A DNA stretch of 64,000 nt from Ursus arctos (Eukaryota; Chordata; Mammalia; Carnivora; Ursidae), in NCBI RefSeq assembly GCF_023065955.2, contig NW_026622897.1, forward strand, positions 6,143,001 through 6,207,000. Reading direction: 5' to 3'. A program made the translations under genes and the position numbers. Shown here one piece after another: positions 34,201 to 44,733 of this stretch (within the stretch, counting starts at the first letter, position 1; each line of letters starts with the position of its first letter). The notes below the pieces were generated by a model. It saw only the letters and a list, made by a program, of their open reading frames with translations. It was not told the DNA's origin and did no database searches.

Positions 34201-36794
34201 TATACAATTTCTGAGGCACCATCCGTCCCCCTTTTCTTCCAGTCATTTCCATGTCTTTTCCTGTCCTTCACTCTCTCTTTCATGTTTTCCTTCCATCTCT
34301 TCCTCCTCTCTTTCTCTCTTTTTTCTTTTTCCACTCTGATTGGTTCCATAGCAACTTTCCCTTCAGTTCTCTGGGGTGGGATTTGGAGAAAGGTACTGTA
34401 GATTTAATTCTGGTTCATAATTATATGAACCAGAAGTTACAGCCATTGGCGGGGGCCGAATGGTCTCATAACATTCCTTACCTCTCTGTTTGGGTCTGCC
34501 CTTGTCTCTGTCATGGTTGTCTAGTTGAGTCTCATCCAGAGCCACGTTTCTTGATATTGGTACTTGTCCTTAGGTTAAGAGTAGTTCAGTGCTCCTTTGG
34601 TATTCATGTTCCCTTCCAGGGTTCCAGCTTTCTCTGCAGCAGGGCCTGGCATCTCTAGTACATGCCAGCAATTCAACATGTTTAAATCGTGTATATTTGT
34701 GCCTATATATATGGATTATGTAATCTAGCATTACTTTTATTGATATGTGTACATATTACCCAGCATTGTTTTCAGCATAAGTGTTGATGTGCATAACCTA
34801 TTACCAAAAACAACGTATCTGTACCATGTTTTTAATGACTCATATAGCCTTTTTGTCATTTTATAGCAGAAGATTTTCAGGAAAACTGTTCTTGGCATTG
34901 CCGAAAGAGAAAGTTTCCTTTCTGTTTGTTTGTTTGACCAGCTATCGCATGGGGGGAGCTTTATAAGTATTTGCCGTTAATAATATCATTTAAAAGTCTA
35001 AGTGACCATTTTGGGGGCTCTCTGAAGAGCTGAGTCTGGTTGTGAATTCACCCTACTTTGTGCTCTTTTTGGCAAAAGGTATGGGGATCTTATAACTTCC
35101 TTTCATGTGCTGGGCCCTTAGGCCAGCACCGGGTTGGACAGCACTGGTTAATATTAATATGATTGAGGTCATTTTTGTACTACATAAAATTCATCTCCAG
35201 AGTGTAACGTATAAAAGGGATTAGGATGAAAATGAGCAGAGTTAGACATGGTTTCAAGTGAATACTGAAAGGAAGGCAGCCAAGAAGCTTTCTCAGCAAT
35301 GGGCCGAGCCGGTCTTTTCATGGTCTTTGATTTGTGCTTTGATTGTGCTCTTCCACCCGGTCACAAGCAGTCTGTTCTTGACGTAGCTCGTATGGCACTT
35401 GGAATACTTTGAATCTGGCTTAATTTAGGGTTTTCAAGGTCTCTTTTTCCTCAGTGTTCACTTGCCATTTTATATTTACACATTCATCTGTCTATCATTT
35501 AGCTGTAAATGCTTGCTTTGTTTTGGGGGATGATGCCCCTGGAAGTGAAGGCGACCAATGGATGCTATTCTGGATGAAGAAAGAAGTTCGTACCTACTAG
35601 TAATTTAGACAAAGAGACATACGAAGTATGAAAGATATGAAGAGTCTTCACTGATCAGGGGGATGGCCTCTTGCTGAGCAGCTTGAGACCAAGTGGAGAG
35701 TCGGGGAGAGAGAAGCAGAGAAACAGGTCTCCTTGTTCATGACCACGGTGTGGCTGGAACAAACATGGTGAGGGTCTTAACAAGCCCCCGTGGTGATTGC
35801 TGACCCCATTTCTTTTGTTTTTGTCATGTTTTGGTTTTCTCATAAACTTCTTGAGCATCTAGAAATCTTGGCTCAGATGATGCCACTCTACTGAGGTCAC
35901 CCTGTTGCTCTCAAGGTTTGTGTTCTTTGTTTTGTCCTTGTCATCCAGCAGTAGGCTTAAGGAACGGCAGCGCCTCAAAGTTGAGAAAAGGCTGGGCTTG
36001 CCCTTCCCCTGGCTGTCACTCAGGTGTCACCTTGGCCAAAACACTTAGCTCTTTGGTTCCCTGTCTGCAGAGGAATGGGCCTTTAATACGGTCTGCCTGC
36101 TTTCCTCATAGGATTGTTCAGAGTATCAAGGTTGGCTGGTAAACTGCTTCTCTTATTGGCCTAATGTTCCCCTATTCCCTGGCTTCATTGACATAAGAAC
36201 TTGCTCAATATATCCTGCATTTCTTAGGGAAAAAGTGCTGCTTTAGGGATAGTGACAAAAGCTGTCCTTCTCTGTGGATAGGTCACACTGCAGTTTTCTT
36301 TTTTAAAAAGTAAGAATTTCCATAGGCATTCCAAAAATTTACTGCATTTGAATCCCTTTTCAGCTTCAAAGTTTTTCTTGATTAGGCAAGGGGAATTAAA
36401 AAGAAAAAAGGTGATATCCTTTGTTTTCATGTCTCTGCCCTTAAATGTTCTGTTCAGAAAAGGAAGGTGGTTTTAGAGTATTTCATGTATTTTATTCAGG
36501 TACTATTCCTGGGATCATTAGCCGCAAAAGATATCGAAGTCCCAAAAGGGAGAATTTTGCAGACTACAAGAATCTTGTACTTACCTGATATAATTAATTC
36601 TTTACAAATCTGAGTTGTCTCAGACAACTGGCCCCTCTAGGACAAAAATGGGCCTCTTTTACTCTTTGAATCACCTTAGAATAGGGCATTCATACTGGTT
36701 TATTAAATTAATAAATGCATTTACAGAAACATCGCCCGCTGGAAGAGTAGAGTTACCCTTTACACCCTGTAGCTCTCTTCAAGTTCGCACATAC
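34201..36794. other. Single-copy-looking DNA, no gene seen
   Basis: Polypyrimidine-rich at 34221-34333. The ORF at 34251-34658 (135 codons) is rich in Phe/Leu/Ser from that tract and shows no domain. A perfect 12-bp inverted repeat lies at 34408-34435. No repeat family recognised otherwise. Confidence 0.45.
34408..34435. repeat. Perfect 12-bp inverted repeat, 4-base loop
   Basis: Arms ttctggttcata and tatgaaccagaa, loop atta. It would fold to a clean hairpin. Not part of a repeat I recognise. Confidence 0.85.
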
Positions 36795-37080
36795 TCGGAA
36801 CATATTTCTTGAGCTCCTACAGTGGGCAAGAGTCTACAGGCATAGAAAATCCTGTCCCTTTTCTGAGAAAGCCTAATTATTGGAGGGAATGGGGCACGAA
36901 TAAGGTCTGTGCTGCATTGTGGGACTGCAGAAGGAGTGGTGTCTAGCTCTTCCCAGTTGGGTGTGCAGAGAGGGTGAGGGAGTGTTCTGGGTATGCTGTA
37001 GAATTTACCAGAAAGACAAGGAGGCTCAGCAGTCAGTCCAGAGAGAGGGAATGACTTGGCCAGAAGACCGGAAACCTAAA
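36795..37080 (-). mobile_element. Probable L2 fragment, antisense
   Basis: 'gagctcctacagtgggcaag', 'gacaaggaggctcagcagtc' and 'agagggaatgacttggccag' loosely follow the L2 3' region in reverse complement. Weak. Confidence 0.35.
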
Positions 37081-37639
37081 ACATGACCTGTGTCTTTTGC
37101 TGGTGTGGACTTCTGCCGTGGCTCCTGTAAGGTTGGTTCTCCCTGGCATTCTACTTGCTGGCACAAGGAGAAATTTCTAGCTCCAGCACCTGCAGCAATG
37201 GTGTGTAATTACATTGGTGCTAGTATCTGTAGCATTCATCTTTGGATTTTATTATTTCCTTGAATATAAATTCCATCAGTGTGAAATTTACTGGGTTTAA
37301 AATGGTTATAACTTGAAGTTCCTTCTACATGATGCAATGCAAAATTATTTCCTGAAAATACTGAAAGGTCCTCAAACTGTGTCCTTGGTGCTTGTCCCAC
37401 TATAGCGTCAACTGAAGGTATTCTCAATTTAAAAATACCTTTTACTTTTTTTTCAGTAGGCAAAAAATGGTACTTCTTTAAAAGTTTCATGTTTGTCATC
37501 TTAATAACCATTTAAATGTCTTGCAGATATTTATTAGCATTTTCTCTTGTAACCTATGTTTATAACCTTTATTCTTTTTTTTTAGGAGTTGGGGAAGTAG
37601 ATGGAGCAAGGTTAATATTTTCTCATTGAGTTATAGATG
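37081..37639. other. Unassigned DNA
   Basis: No gene or named repeat recognised. The short minus-strand ORF at 37236-37511 (91 codons) has no recognisable motif. Confidence 0.4.
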
Positions 37640-38270
37640 TTTTAGATACATTTCCACTTCATTATATTTAATGTAGATACTCATATATAGTTTCTTGACT
37701 AATTTCCAAATCTGTTTAACATGCAAAAATATTTAATATTTTTATGCTGTCAAATATGTCAATATTTTAAGATTTGGAGAGATTTCTTATAAGTCTAGAA
37801 TGTCCTTCCCTAGTTAAAGAACAGACAAATTTTCAACTACATTTCCTTCTCTTCAATTTGACATCTAACTCAAATGTTTGGAATTTATTTGGATAACATG
37901 GCATAAGAATTGAACAGATTATTTCCCAAATGGCTAAAAAACTGGTCCCAGCACTATTCATTGGGTTCCTCTCCCTTTTCTCCCTGGTCTGTGATTGTAT
38001 ATTGATTTTCCTATATGTATTAGCTCCTATTTCCTGGCTAGGTATCCCTTCATAGATTTGCCCATCTATTTCATACCAGTCCCATACTGATTAGCTTTAA
38101 AATGTTTTAACATTTAGTGACGCCATTACTTTTTCTCAGTTTCTTTTCTTAGCTATTCCAGATGAACTTTGGAATCATTTTGTCAAAATATTTAAAAGCA
38201 CAGTGGGGTGTTTTGGGAATACGTTAAACCTTCAGATTAACTTGGAAAGATTTACTTTGTCCAGATTCTT
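37640..38270 (-). mobile_element. Old LINE-1 (L1M/HAL1-like), antisense
   Basis: Antisense ORF2 order: 'atttcccaaatggctaaaaa', 'actggtcccagcactattca', 'ttgattttcctatatgta', 'agctattccagatgaacttt', 'ggaatcattttgtcaaaata'. Confidence 0.7.
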
Positions 38271-40397
38271 TTTTTAAATTATTTTGTTTGTGTTCTGTTG
38301 ACACACAATGTTACATTAGTTTTAGGTGTACAACATAGTGATTCAGCATCTCTGTACCTTATGCTGTGCTCACCACAAGTGTAGCTACCATCTGTTACCA
38401 TGCAATGCTATTACAGAACCATTGACTATATTCCCTATGCTCTGCCTTTTATTCCTGTGACTTATTCCTTCCACAACTAGAAGCCTGTATCTACTACTCC
38501 CCTTCATTCATTTTGCCCATCCTCCAACTGCTCTCCCTCCAGCAAACCTGTTTATTCTCTGTATTTATGGGTCTGACTGTGCTTTTAAATTGGTGGGTTT
38601 TCGATTTCTTTAGATTCTACATGTGATATTTGTCTTTCTCTGACTATTTCACTTAGCGTAATACTTTCTGAGTTCATCCATGTTTTTGCAGATGGCACCA
38701 TCTCATTCTTTTTTGTGGCTTAGTAACATTCCTCTGTGTGTGTGTGTGTACCTACCACACCATCCTTATCCATTCATTTATTGATGGACCCTTAGGTTGC
38801 TTTCATATCTTGCCTATTGTAAATAATGAAGCAATAAACATAGGGGTGCATATATCTTTTCAAATTTTGTTTTCATTTTCCTTGGGATAAATACCCAGCA
38901 GTGGAATTATTGGATCATATAGTATTTGTGTTTTTAATTTTTGGGGGGAACTTCCATCTGTTTTTCATAGTGGTTGTATTAGTATACATTCCTACCAGCA
39001 GTGTATGAGGTTTCCTTTTTCTCTACTTCGTCACCAATACTTGTTATTCCTTGTTTTTTTCTTTTTTAATTATAGTCATTCTCACAGGTGTAAGGTGATA
39101 GATATCTCATTGTGGTTTTGATTTGCATTTCCCTGATGATGAGTGATATTGAGCATTTTTTCATGTGCCTGTTGGCCATTTGTATGTCTTCCTTGGAAAA
39201 ATTGTTCAGGTCCTCTGCCCATTTTTTAGTCAGATTTTTGGTTTTTTAGTGTTGAGTTGTATAGGTTTTTTTTTCTTTATATTTTGGATATTAACCCCTT
39301 ATTAGATATATCATTTGCAAATATCTTCTCCTGTTCAGCAGGTTGCCTTTTTGTTTTGTTTGTGGTTTCCTTGGACGTGCAAAAGTTTTTTAATTTTTAT
39401 TTTAGTTATATTTATTTTAAGTTTAGTTTATTTGTGCTTATATTTCCCTATCTAGACAAATGTTTCTTTGGCTGATGTCAGAGAAATTACTGCCTGTGCT
39501 CTCTTTTAGGATGTTTTTGGCTTCAGGTCTCACATGTAGGTCTTTAATTCATTTTGAGTTTATTTTTGTGTATGGTATTAGAAAGTGGTCCAGTTTTATT
39601 CTTTTGCACACAGCTGTCCAGTTTTCCAGCACCACATATTGAAGAGACTGCCTTTCCCATTGTACATACTCTTGCCTCTTTTGTCATAGATTAATTAATT
39701 GTATTATAAGTGTGTATTTTTTCTGGGCTTTGTATTCTGCTCCATGGATCTTTGTGTCTATTTTTGTGCCAGTACCATGCTATATTGATTACTATAGCTT
39801 TGTAGTATATCCTGAAGTCTAGAATGTGATACCTCAAGCTTTGTTTTTCTTTTTCAAGATTGCTTTGTCTATTCAGGGTCTTTGTGATTCCATACAAATT
39901 GTAGTAGTTTTTGTTCTAGTTCTGTGAAAAATACTGTTGGTATTTTTATAGGGATTGCACTGAATCTGTAGATTACTTTGGGTGGTATGGACATTTTAAC
40001 AGTATTAATTCTTCCAGTCCATGAGCATGGAATATCTTTCCTCTAAAACCACATTGTTGAGAGTTTTTATCATGAACAAATGTTGAATTTTGTCTGCATC
40101 TGTTGAGATGATCATATGATTTTTATCCTTTGTTTTGTTGATGTGGTGTATCACAGTGATTGACTTGCGAATATTGAACCATTCTTGCATCACTGGAATG
40201 AAATCCCCTTAATTGTGGTGAATGATCCTTTTAATGTACTGTTAAATGCAGTTTGCTAATATTTTGTTGAAGATTTTTTTTTTTTTTTGAGGATTTTTGC
40301 ATCTGTGTAAAACAGGGAGATTAGCTTGTAGTTTTCATTTTTTGTGGTTCTTTGTCGGGTTTTAAAATCAGAGTAATGCTAGCCTTGTAGAATATAT

Positions 40398-40598
40398 CTA
40401 TATTTGTATCTAATATCTATAGATATATCTACATTAGATACAGATGTAGATATATCTATAGATATAGATACAGATGTAGATATTTTAAAGATTTTATTTT
40501 CTAAGTAATCTCTATACTCAATGTGGGGCTTGAATTTACAACCCCAAGATCAAGAGTCGTATGTTTTACTGACTGAACCAACCAGGAACCCCATGGCA
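40398..40598 (-). mobile_element. SINEC, antisense, with expanded TATC-type tail
   Basis: Short SINE (about 40484-40592: 'aaagattttattttctaag' to 'ctgaaccaaccaggaacccc') preceded by an 85-bp block of 'agatatatctatagatatag'-like repeats. The whole is flanked by ttgtagaatatat at 40385-40397 and 40599-40611, so the block belongs to the SINE tail. Confidence 0.8.
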
Positions 40599-41667
40599 TT
40601 GTAGAATATATTTGAAGTTTTTCTTCCTCTTTTATTTTTTGTAATAGTTTAAGGAGGATAGGTATTAACTCTTTAAATTTTTGGTAAAATTCACTTGTGT
40701 ATCCATGAGGTGCTGGACTTTTTTTTTTTTTTTTTTTGGTAGTTTTTTGATTACTGATTCAATGTTGTTACTAATAAGCAGTCTACTCAGATTTTCTCTT
40801 TCTTCCTGATTCAGTTCTGGAAGATTGTACATTTCTAGGAATTTATCCATTTTTTCTAGGTTATCCATTTTGTTGGCATACAGTTTTTTTGTAGTAGTCT
40901 CTTACAATTCTTTGTATTTCTGTGTTGTTGGTTGTTACTTCTCTTTTGTTTCTCTCCTCTTTCATTTTATTTATTTGGGTCTTTTCTCTTTTTCTTGATG
41001 AGTCTGACTAAAGAATCAGCTCTTGGTTTCATTGATTTTTTTTTTTTCTATTGTGCGTGTGGCTTTTTGTTTTTTAGTCTCCATTTCATTTATTTCTGCT
41101 CTGATCTTTATTATTTCCTTTCTTCTGATTTCAGGTTTTGTTGGTTCTTTTTCTAGCTCCTTTAGGTGTAAGGTAAGACTGTTTATTTGAAATTTTTTCT
41201 TATTTCTTCAGACAGGCCTGTATCGCTATATATTTCCCTTTAGAACTGCTTTTGCTGCATCCCAAAGATTTTGGATTTTTTCATTTTCATTTGTCTCCAT
41301 GTATTTTCTGATTTCTTCTTTGATTGCTTCATTGATTCATTGGTTGTTTTGTATCATGTTGTTTAGCTTACACATGTTTGTATTTTTTATAGGATTAGTT
41401 TTTGTGTGTGTGCGTGTGTGAGAGAGAGAGACTGATTTCTAGTTTTATACTGTTGTGGTCAGAAAAAGATGCATGTATGATTTCAGTCTTCTCAAATGTA
41501 TTGAGGCTTGCTCTGTGGCCTCACGTGGTCTATTTGAAGAATGTTTCATATGCACCTGAGAAGAATGTATCCTCTGTTGATTTTTGATGAAATATTCTGT
41601 ATATACCTGTTATGTCCATCTGGTCTAAAGTGTCATTCAAAGATACTGTTTCCTTATTGATTTTCTG

Positions 41668-41691
41668 CCAACAAAACCTGAAATCAGAAGA
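41668..41691. repeat. 24-bp inverted copy of 41121-41144
   Basis: Exact reverse complement of 41121-41144. Here it interrupts the endonuclease code of the antisense L1. At 41121-41144 the sequence fits normal L1 context, so 41121 is the likely donor. Confidence 0.85.
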
Positions 41692-41908
41692 TCTATCCAT
41701 TGATATAAGTGGGGTGTTAAAATTACCTACCATAATTGTATTGCTATTAATTTCTCTCTTTATGTCTTAATATATTTGCTTTATGTATTCAGGTGCTCCC
41801 ATGTTGTGTGCATAGATAATTACAATTGTTATATCGTCCTCTTGGATTGATCTCTTTATCATTATGTAATGCCATGCTTCATCTCTTGTTACAGTCTTTG
41901 TTTTAAAA

Positions 41909-42007
41909 CTTGACTTCCCAGATTCTATACCCATTGACCAGGGTGTAGAATTCTGTTTTGTTCCCTAATTTACACATTTATACATATGCATATACACACA
42001 GCGCGCG

Positions 42008-42055
<48 letters not shown>

Positions 42056-42560
42056 ACATATACTGCTCCTTAGTAGTTTGTCTTCTTATCCAGGAAACTG
42101 GCTTGTCTACTCTTTCAAGTCTCTTTTCTCTCTCTCAGTTGTTTGATTTCAGTGGTAGTTTCAGATTTTTTCCCCATGTAAGTATAACCCTGACTTTACC
42201 TAGTATCTCTCTTTTCTTTAAAAATCTAAATAAGTTGGCACACAGATTAGAATTCTACAACTTAGGAAGTTTATTGTCCCCCTTAAAATATTTTGCAACA
42301 TCACTGTTTACATGGCCGCCACTGGCTCTGAGCTCCTGCCTAAAACTGACTGAACAGGTTCAGTCTATGGATCATTTGCCATCTAACCTTGACTGCCCAG
42401 ATTCTATACACAGTGACCAGGGGTTGAATTCAGTCTCATTGTCTAATCTGCAGCCCCTGCCCCCCACAACCCAGACACACAGGTATACAAACACATACAC
42501 GCTCACACACACGTACATACTCACACTCAAATTCATGTGCTCACTCACACACAATCTACT
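41909..42560. repeat. Two diverged direct copies of a ~150-bp segment
   Basis: 41911-41970 ('tgacttcccagattctatac', 'ccattgaccagggtgtagaa') and 42389-42450 ('tgactgcccagattctatac', 'acagtgaccaggggttgaat') are about 75% alike. Each is followed by a CA-rich tract. Family not recognised. Confidence 0.55.
42001..42053. repeat. (GC)8(AC)n alternating purine-pyrimidine tract
   Basis: Uninterrupted GC dinucleotides at 42001-42016 run straight into about 18 AC units. Classic Z-DNA-prone composition and probably length-polymorphic. The ORFs through it (His/Thr runs) are not genes. Confidence 0.95.
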
Positions 42561-42869
42561 CTCAGAAGGCATTTGTAGATTTGGGAGGCTTGGGTACAAG
42601 ATGGAGAGGACATGAAATTGAACCTTAAACACTCAGGTTCTTTAAAAACCTTTGGCTATCCTGCCTTGTTCACCAGGCATTTTCCATCCCCAAATGCCTC
42701 TTTCTTTATTCAGCACAGTTCAGGTATCTCATTTCTTTCTTTCTCTTACTCCCCTTGCTCTCATGGTTTCTCCTTTTTCCAGTGACTCAACAAGATATTT
42801 TTCCAAATTAATAAAGTTCTGTCCCTGATTCAGGGCCAAATATACAAATAATATCCCCAGCACTACAGG

Positions 42870-43003
42870 TTTTCACACTTCTTGTTGAGCTTATTCCCAT
42901 ATATTTTATCTTTTTAGTTGCTATTAAGAATGGATGTTTTTATTTTCTTTTCACTAATTTTTGGCGGTATTTTCATGAAACTTTAAAAATTATATATTCA
43001 TTT
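42870..43003 (-). mobile_element. Old LINE-1 fragment, antisense
   Basis: 'cttgttgagcttattcccat', 'atattttatctttttagttg' and 'ctattaagaatggatgtttt' match an antisense L1 ORF2 landmark. It probably continues past the SINE to about 43330. Confidence 0.5.
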
Positions 43004-43020
43004 TATATACTGACACTTTT

Positions 43021-43216
43021 TTTTTTTTTTGAAGATTTTATTTATTTATTTGACAGAGAGGCAGCGAGAGAGGGAACACAAGCAGGGGGAGTGGGAGAGG
43101 GAGAAGCAGGCTTCCTGCTGAGCGGGGAGCCCAGTGCGGGGGTTTGATCCCAGAATGCTGGGATTGTGACCTGAGCAGAAGGCAGACGCTTAACGACTGA
43201 GCCACCCAGTCTCCCC
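43021..43216 (-). mobile_element. SINEC, antisense, perfect 17-bp TSD
   Basis: Complete. TSD tatatactgacactttt at 43004-43020 and 43217-43233 without mismatch. Head at right ('gactgagccacccagtctcc'). Confidence 0.96.
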
Positions 43217-43345
43217 TATATACTGACACTTTTCTAAACACATCATAAACATTCAGCTCTACGAGTTATTTTTAGAAGTCTATAATGCCAGTTGTAATTA
43301 ATATACTCTCCAGTTTTCCAAAAGTTGGATACCTCATTTTTGTGT

Positions 43346-43371
43346 TATGTCATATTGTACAATATGACATA
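43346..43371. repeat. Perfect 26-bp palindrome, no spacer
   Basis: Left arm tatgtcatattgt, right arm acaatatgacata, exact reverse complements with no spacer (centre TTGTACAA). Not part of a repeat I recognise. Confidence 0.9.
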
Positions 43372-44429
43372 TTTTTTGGAGGAGGGGTGTTTGTGTGTGA
43401 CCGTACTCCTCCTGCATCAAGATTCTCTAATATTTACAGGGTAAGTTCATGGAAGAGATAACATACAAGTTATAAGAAGTAGCTATAAAATGATGTTCCC
43501 TGATTTTTCTCCCATAATGTCAAGGCCTCATTTGAAATGTTTGTTTTTAAAGCCACTTTCTGGTGAAAAGAGATTGCCAATTGTGGCTTTATAGTAGCAG
43601 CAGTAAGCTTTTTTTCTCTTGCTGGTTTCGCCAACTGTAAGCTGTCAGTCTGTCTTCCGATGAAAGAACAGTAAACATTTATCCCTCTTTGTTCACTGTT
43701 TCCCCAGTACCATCATATCTCATTATATATTCCTGACATGAAATTTCTGACACGTAACTTTCCCACGTTCCTCTGACTTTGTGATGATACCCTCTCTTAC
43801 CAGGGATTAGACTTCGGAGATAGTAATCATAAGTGTTAAACTGTATTTTTTCTGTTTTACTGTGGGGTAGAAGTAGTAGTTGAGATATAAAACTTAAGAA
43901 TGAGTTTAAAGAGCCCCGTATTTGCAGAGTTGGCACTTTGAATACAATTTCCCACTGTGGATAACTTGAAAAGCCAGAGAAAGGTCTACCTACTGAAATG
44001 AGTGAACTAAGAAGGTAGTAAAGAATTCCCCGGTGAAGATACGGAAAAGTCAAATCTGTTTGAAGCTCTTTTTACCCCCAGATGTGATTGCTGTTCCTGA
44101 GGAGACTGCTAATACGCTGAGAAGCTCACCAGAGTTTTTGAGAGCTTAGTGGGGCAGACACTGGATAGTTTACTGACATAAGGGCCTACTGAATGCCTCT
44201 TGCTTTGGATCACACAGGGAGAGGCTAAAATCTACAGGTACAGGTCAACTAGGTAAGCTGGAAATGAGCAGGTTTTCTTTCTTAGGAACTACTGCCCACA
44301 TTCCAGATATCTCATGTTTGGAACTGCCAGAAACCCATGGAAATTCTCTTTGGAAAAAGAAACCATTCCAGTGCTTAATTATTTCTACTTTTTAAAGCAC
44401 ATAACCAAAAATACTAGAAACACGAGAGA
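43372..44429. other. Single-copy-looking DNA, no gene seen
   Basis: The minus-strand ORF at 43679-44053 (124 codons) is the longest non-L1 frame outside pyrimidine tracts. It has no signal, domain or motif that I recognise and no supporting context, so I do not call it a gene. Confidence 0.4.
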
Positions 44430-44583
44430 AGACAATGTAGACAAAACCCAGGAGAAAAATTGGACAACAGAAATATACTCATAGGGGCTCCAGATATTTG
44501 AGTGAACATGCAGACAGATATTAAAATAAGCATGCTTACTATATTCAAAGAAATAGAAGAGAGGGTTAAAAATGTGATCAAAG

Positions 44584-44733
44584 GAATGGGATAGACCGGT
44601 GATGGGTAGTAAGGAGGGCACGTATTGCATGGTGTACTGGGTGTTATACACAACTAATGAATCATCGAGCCTTACATCGGAAACCGGGGATGTACTGTAT
44701 GGTGACTAACATAATATAATAAAAAATCATTAA
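44584..44733 (+). mobile_element. Ultra-short LINE-1 3' tail, 150 bp, perfect TSD
   Basis: Only the last part of the L1 3'UTR ('gggtgttatacacaactaat', 'cggggatgtactgtatggtg') plus the A-tail. TSD aaaaatgtgatcaaag at 44568-44583 and 44734-44749 is perfect. Its terminus is the same as in the tail at 51289. Confidence 0.95.

Larger units (their letters stand above)
38640..41905 (-). pseudogene. LINE-1 ORF2 remnant with a templated in-frame insertion
   Basis: Recognisable pieces on the minus strand: endonuclease segment 41733-41530 (NFNTPLISMDRSS, then DFRFCW, then QKINKET, then LDQMDITGIYR), the linker to the RT at 40868-40665 (NLEKMDKFLEMYNLPELNQEE), RT palm start at 40193-40005 ([20 protein letters not shown], then jump) and the post-RT part at 39897-39691 ([15 protein letters not shown]). 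The FADD box is deleted. Relative to the copy at 28943 the endonuclease has five extra codons (41671-41685 region) copied from elsewhere in the same element. Non-functional. Confidence 0.8.
38273..41908 (-). mobile_element. LINE-1, antisense, 3.6 kb, with RT-core deletion
   Basis: The left end is the 3' terminus ('acaatgttacattagtttta', 'ggtgtacaacatagtgattc'). The element then runs backwards through ORF2 to within the endonuclease region near 41908, where it is 5' truncated. About 0.6 kb is missing near 40047, removing the RT active-site region. A SINE-containing insertion occupies 40398-40598. Intermediate age. Confidence 0.88.

Noticed and set aside
34251..34658. 135-codon ORF with a hydrophobic N-terminus resembling a signal or membrane protein
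   Set aside because: The hydrophobic stretch comes from a polypyrimidine tract (Phe/Leu/Ser). No recognisable domain or exon signals.
40393..40483. Repeat-spacer array reminiscent of a CRISPR
   Set aside because: It is a short self-complementary microsatellite in a SINE tail in a mammalian genome, without regular spacers.
41918..41925. ccagattct as TSD partner of the L1 at 38273
   Set aside because: A similar word occurs at 38260-38268, but the right-hand copy is part of a segment duplicated at 42389, so the match is not good evidence of a TSD.
41958..42615. 209-codon plus-strand ORF with His/Thr run
   Set aside because: Frame kept open by the (GC)(AC) dinucleotide tract. No domain and no conserved start context.
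43679..44053. 124-codon minus-strand ORF in single-copy DNA
   Set aside because: No homology recognised, no promoter or splice context. A frame this long is plausible by chance in 64 kb.
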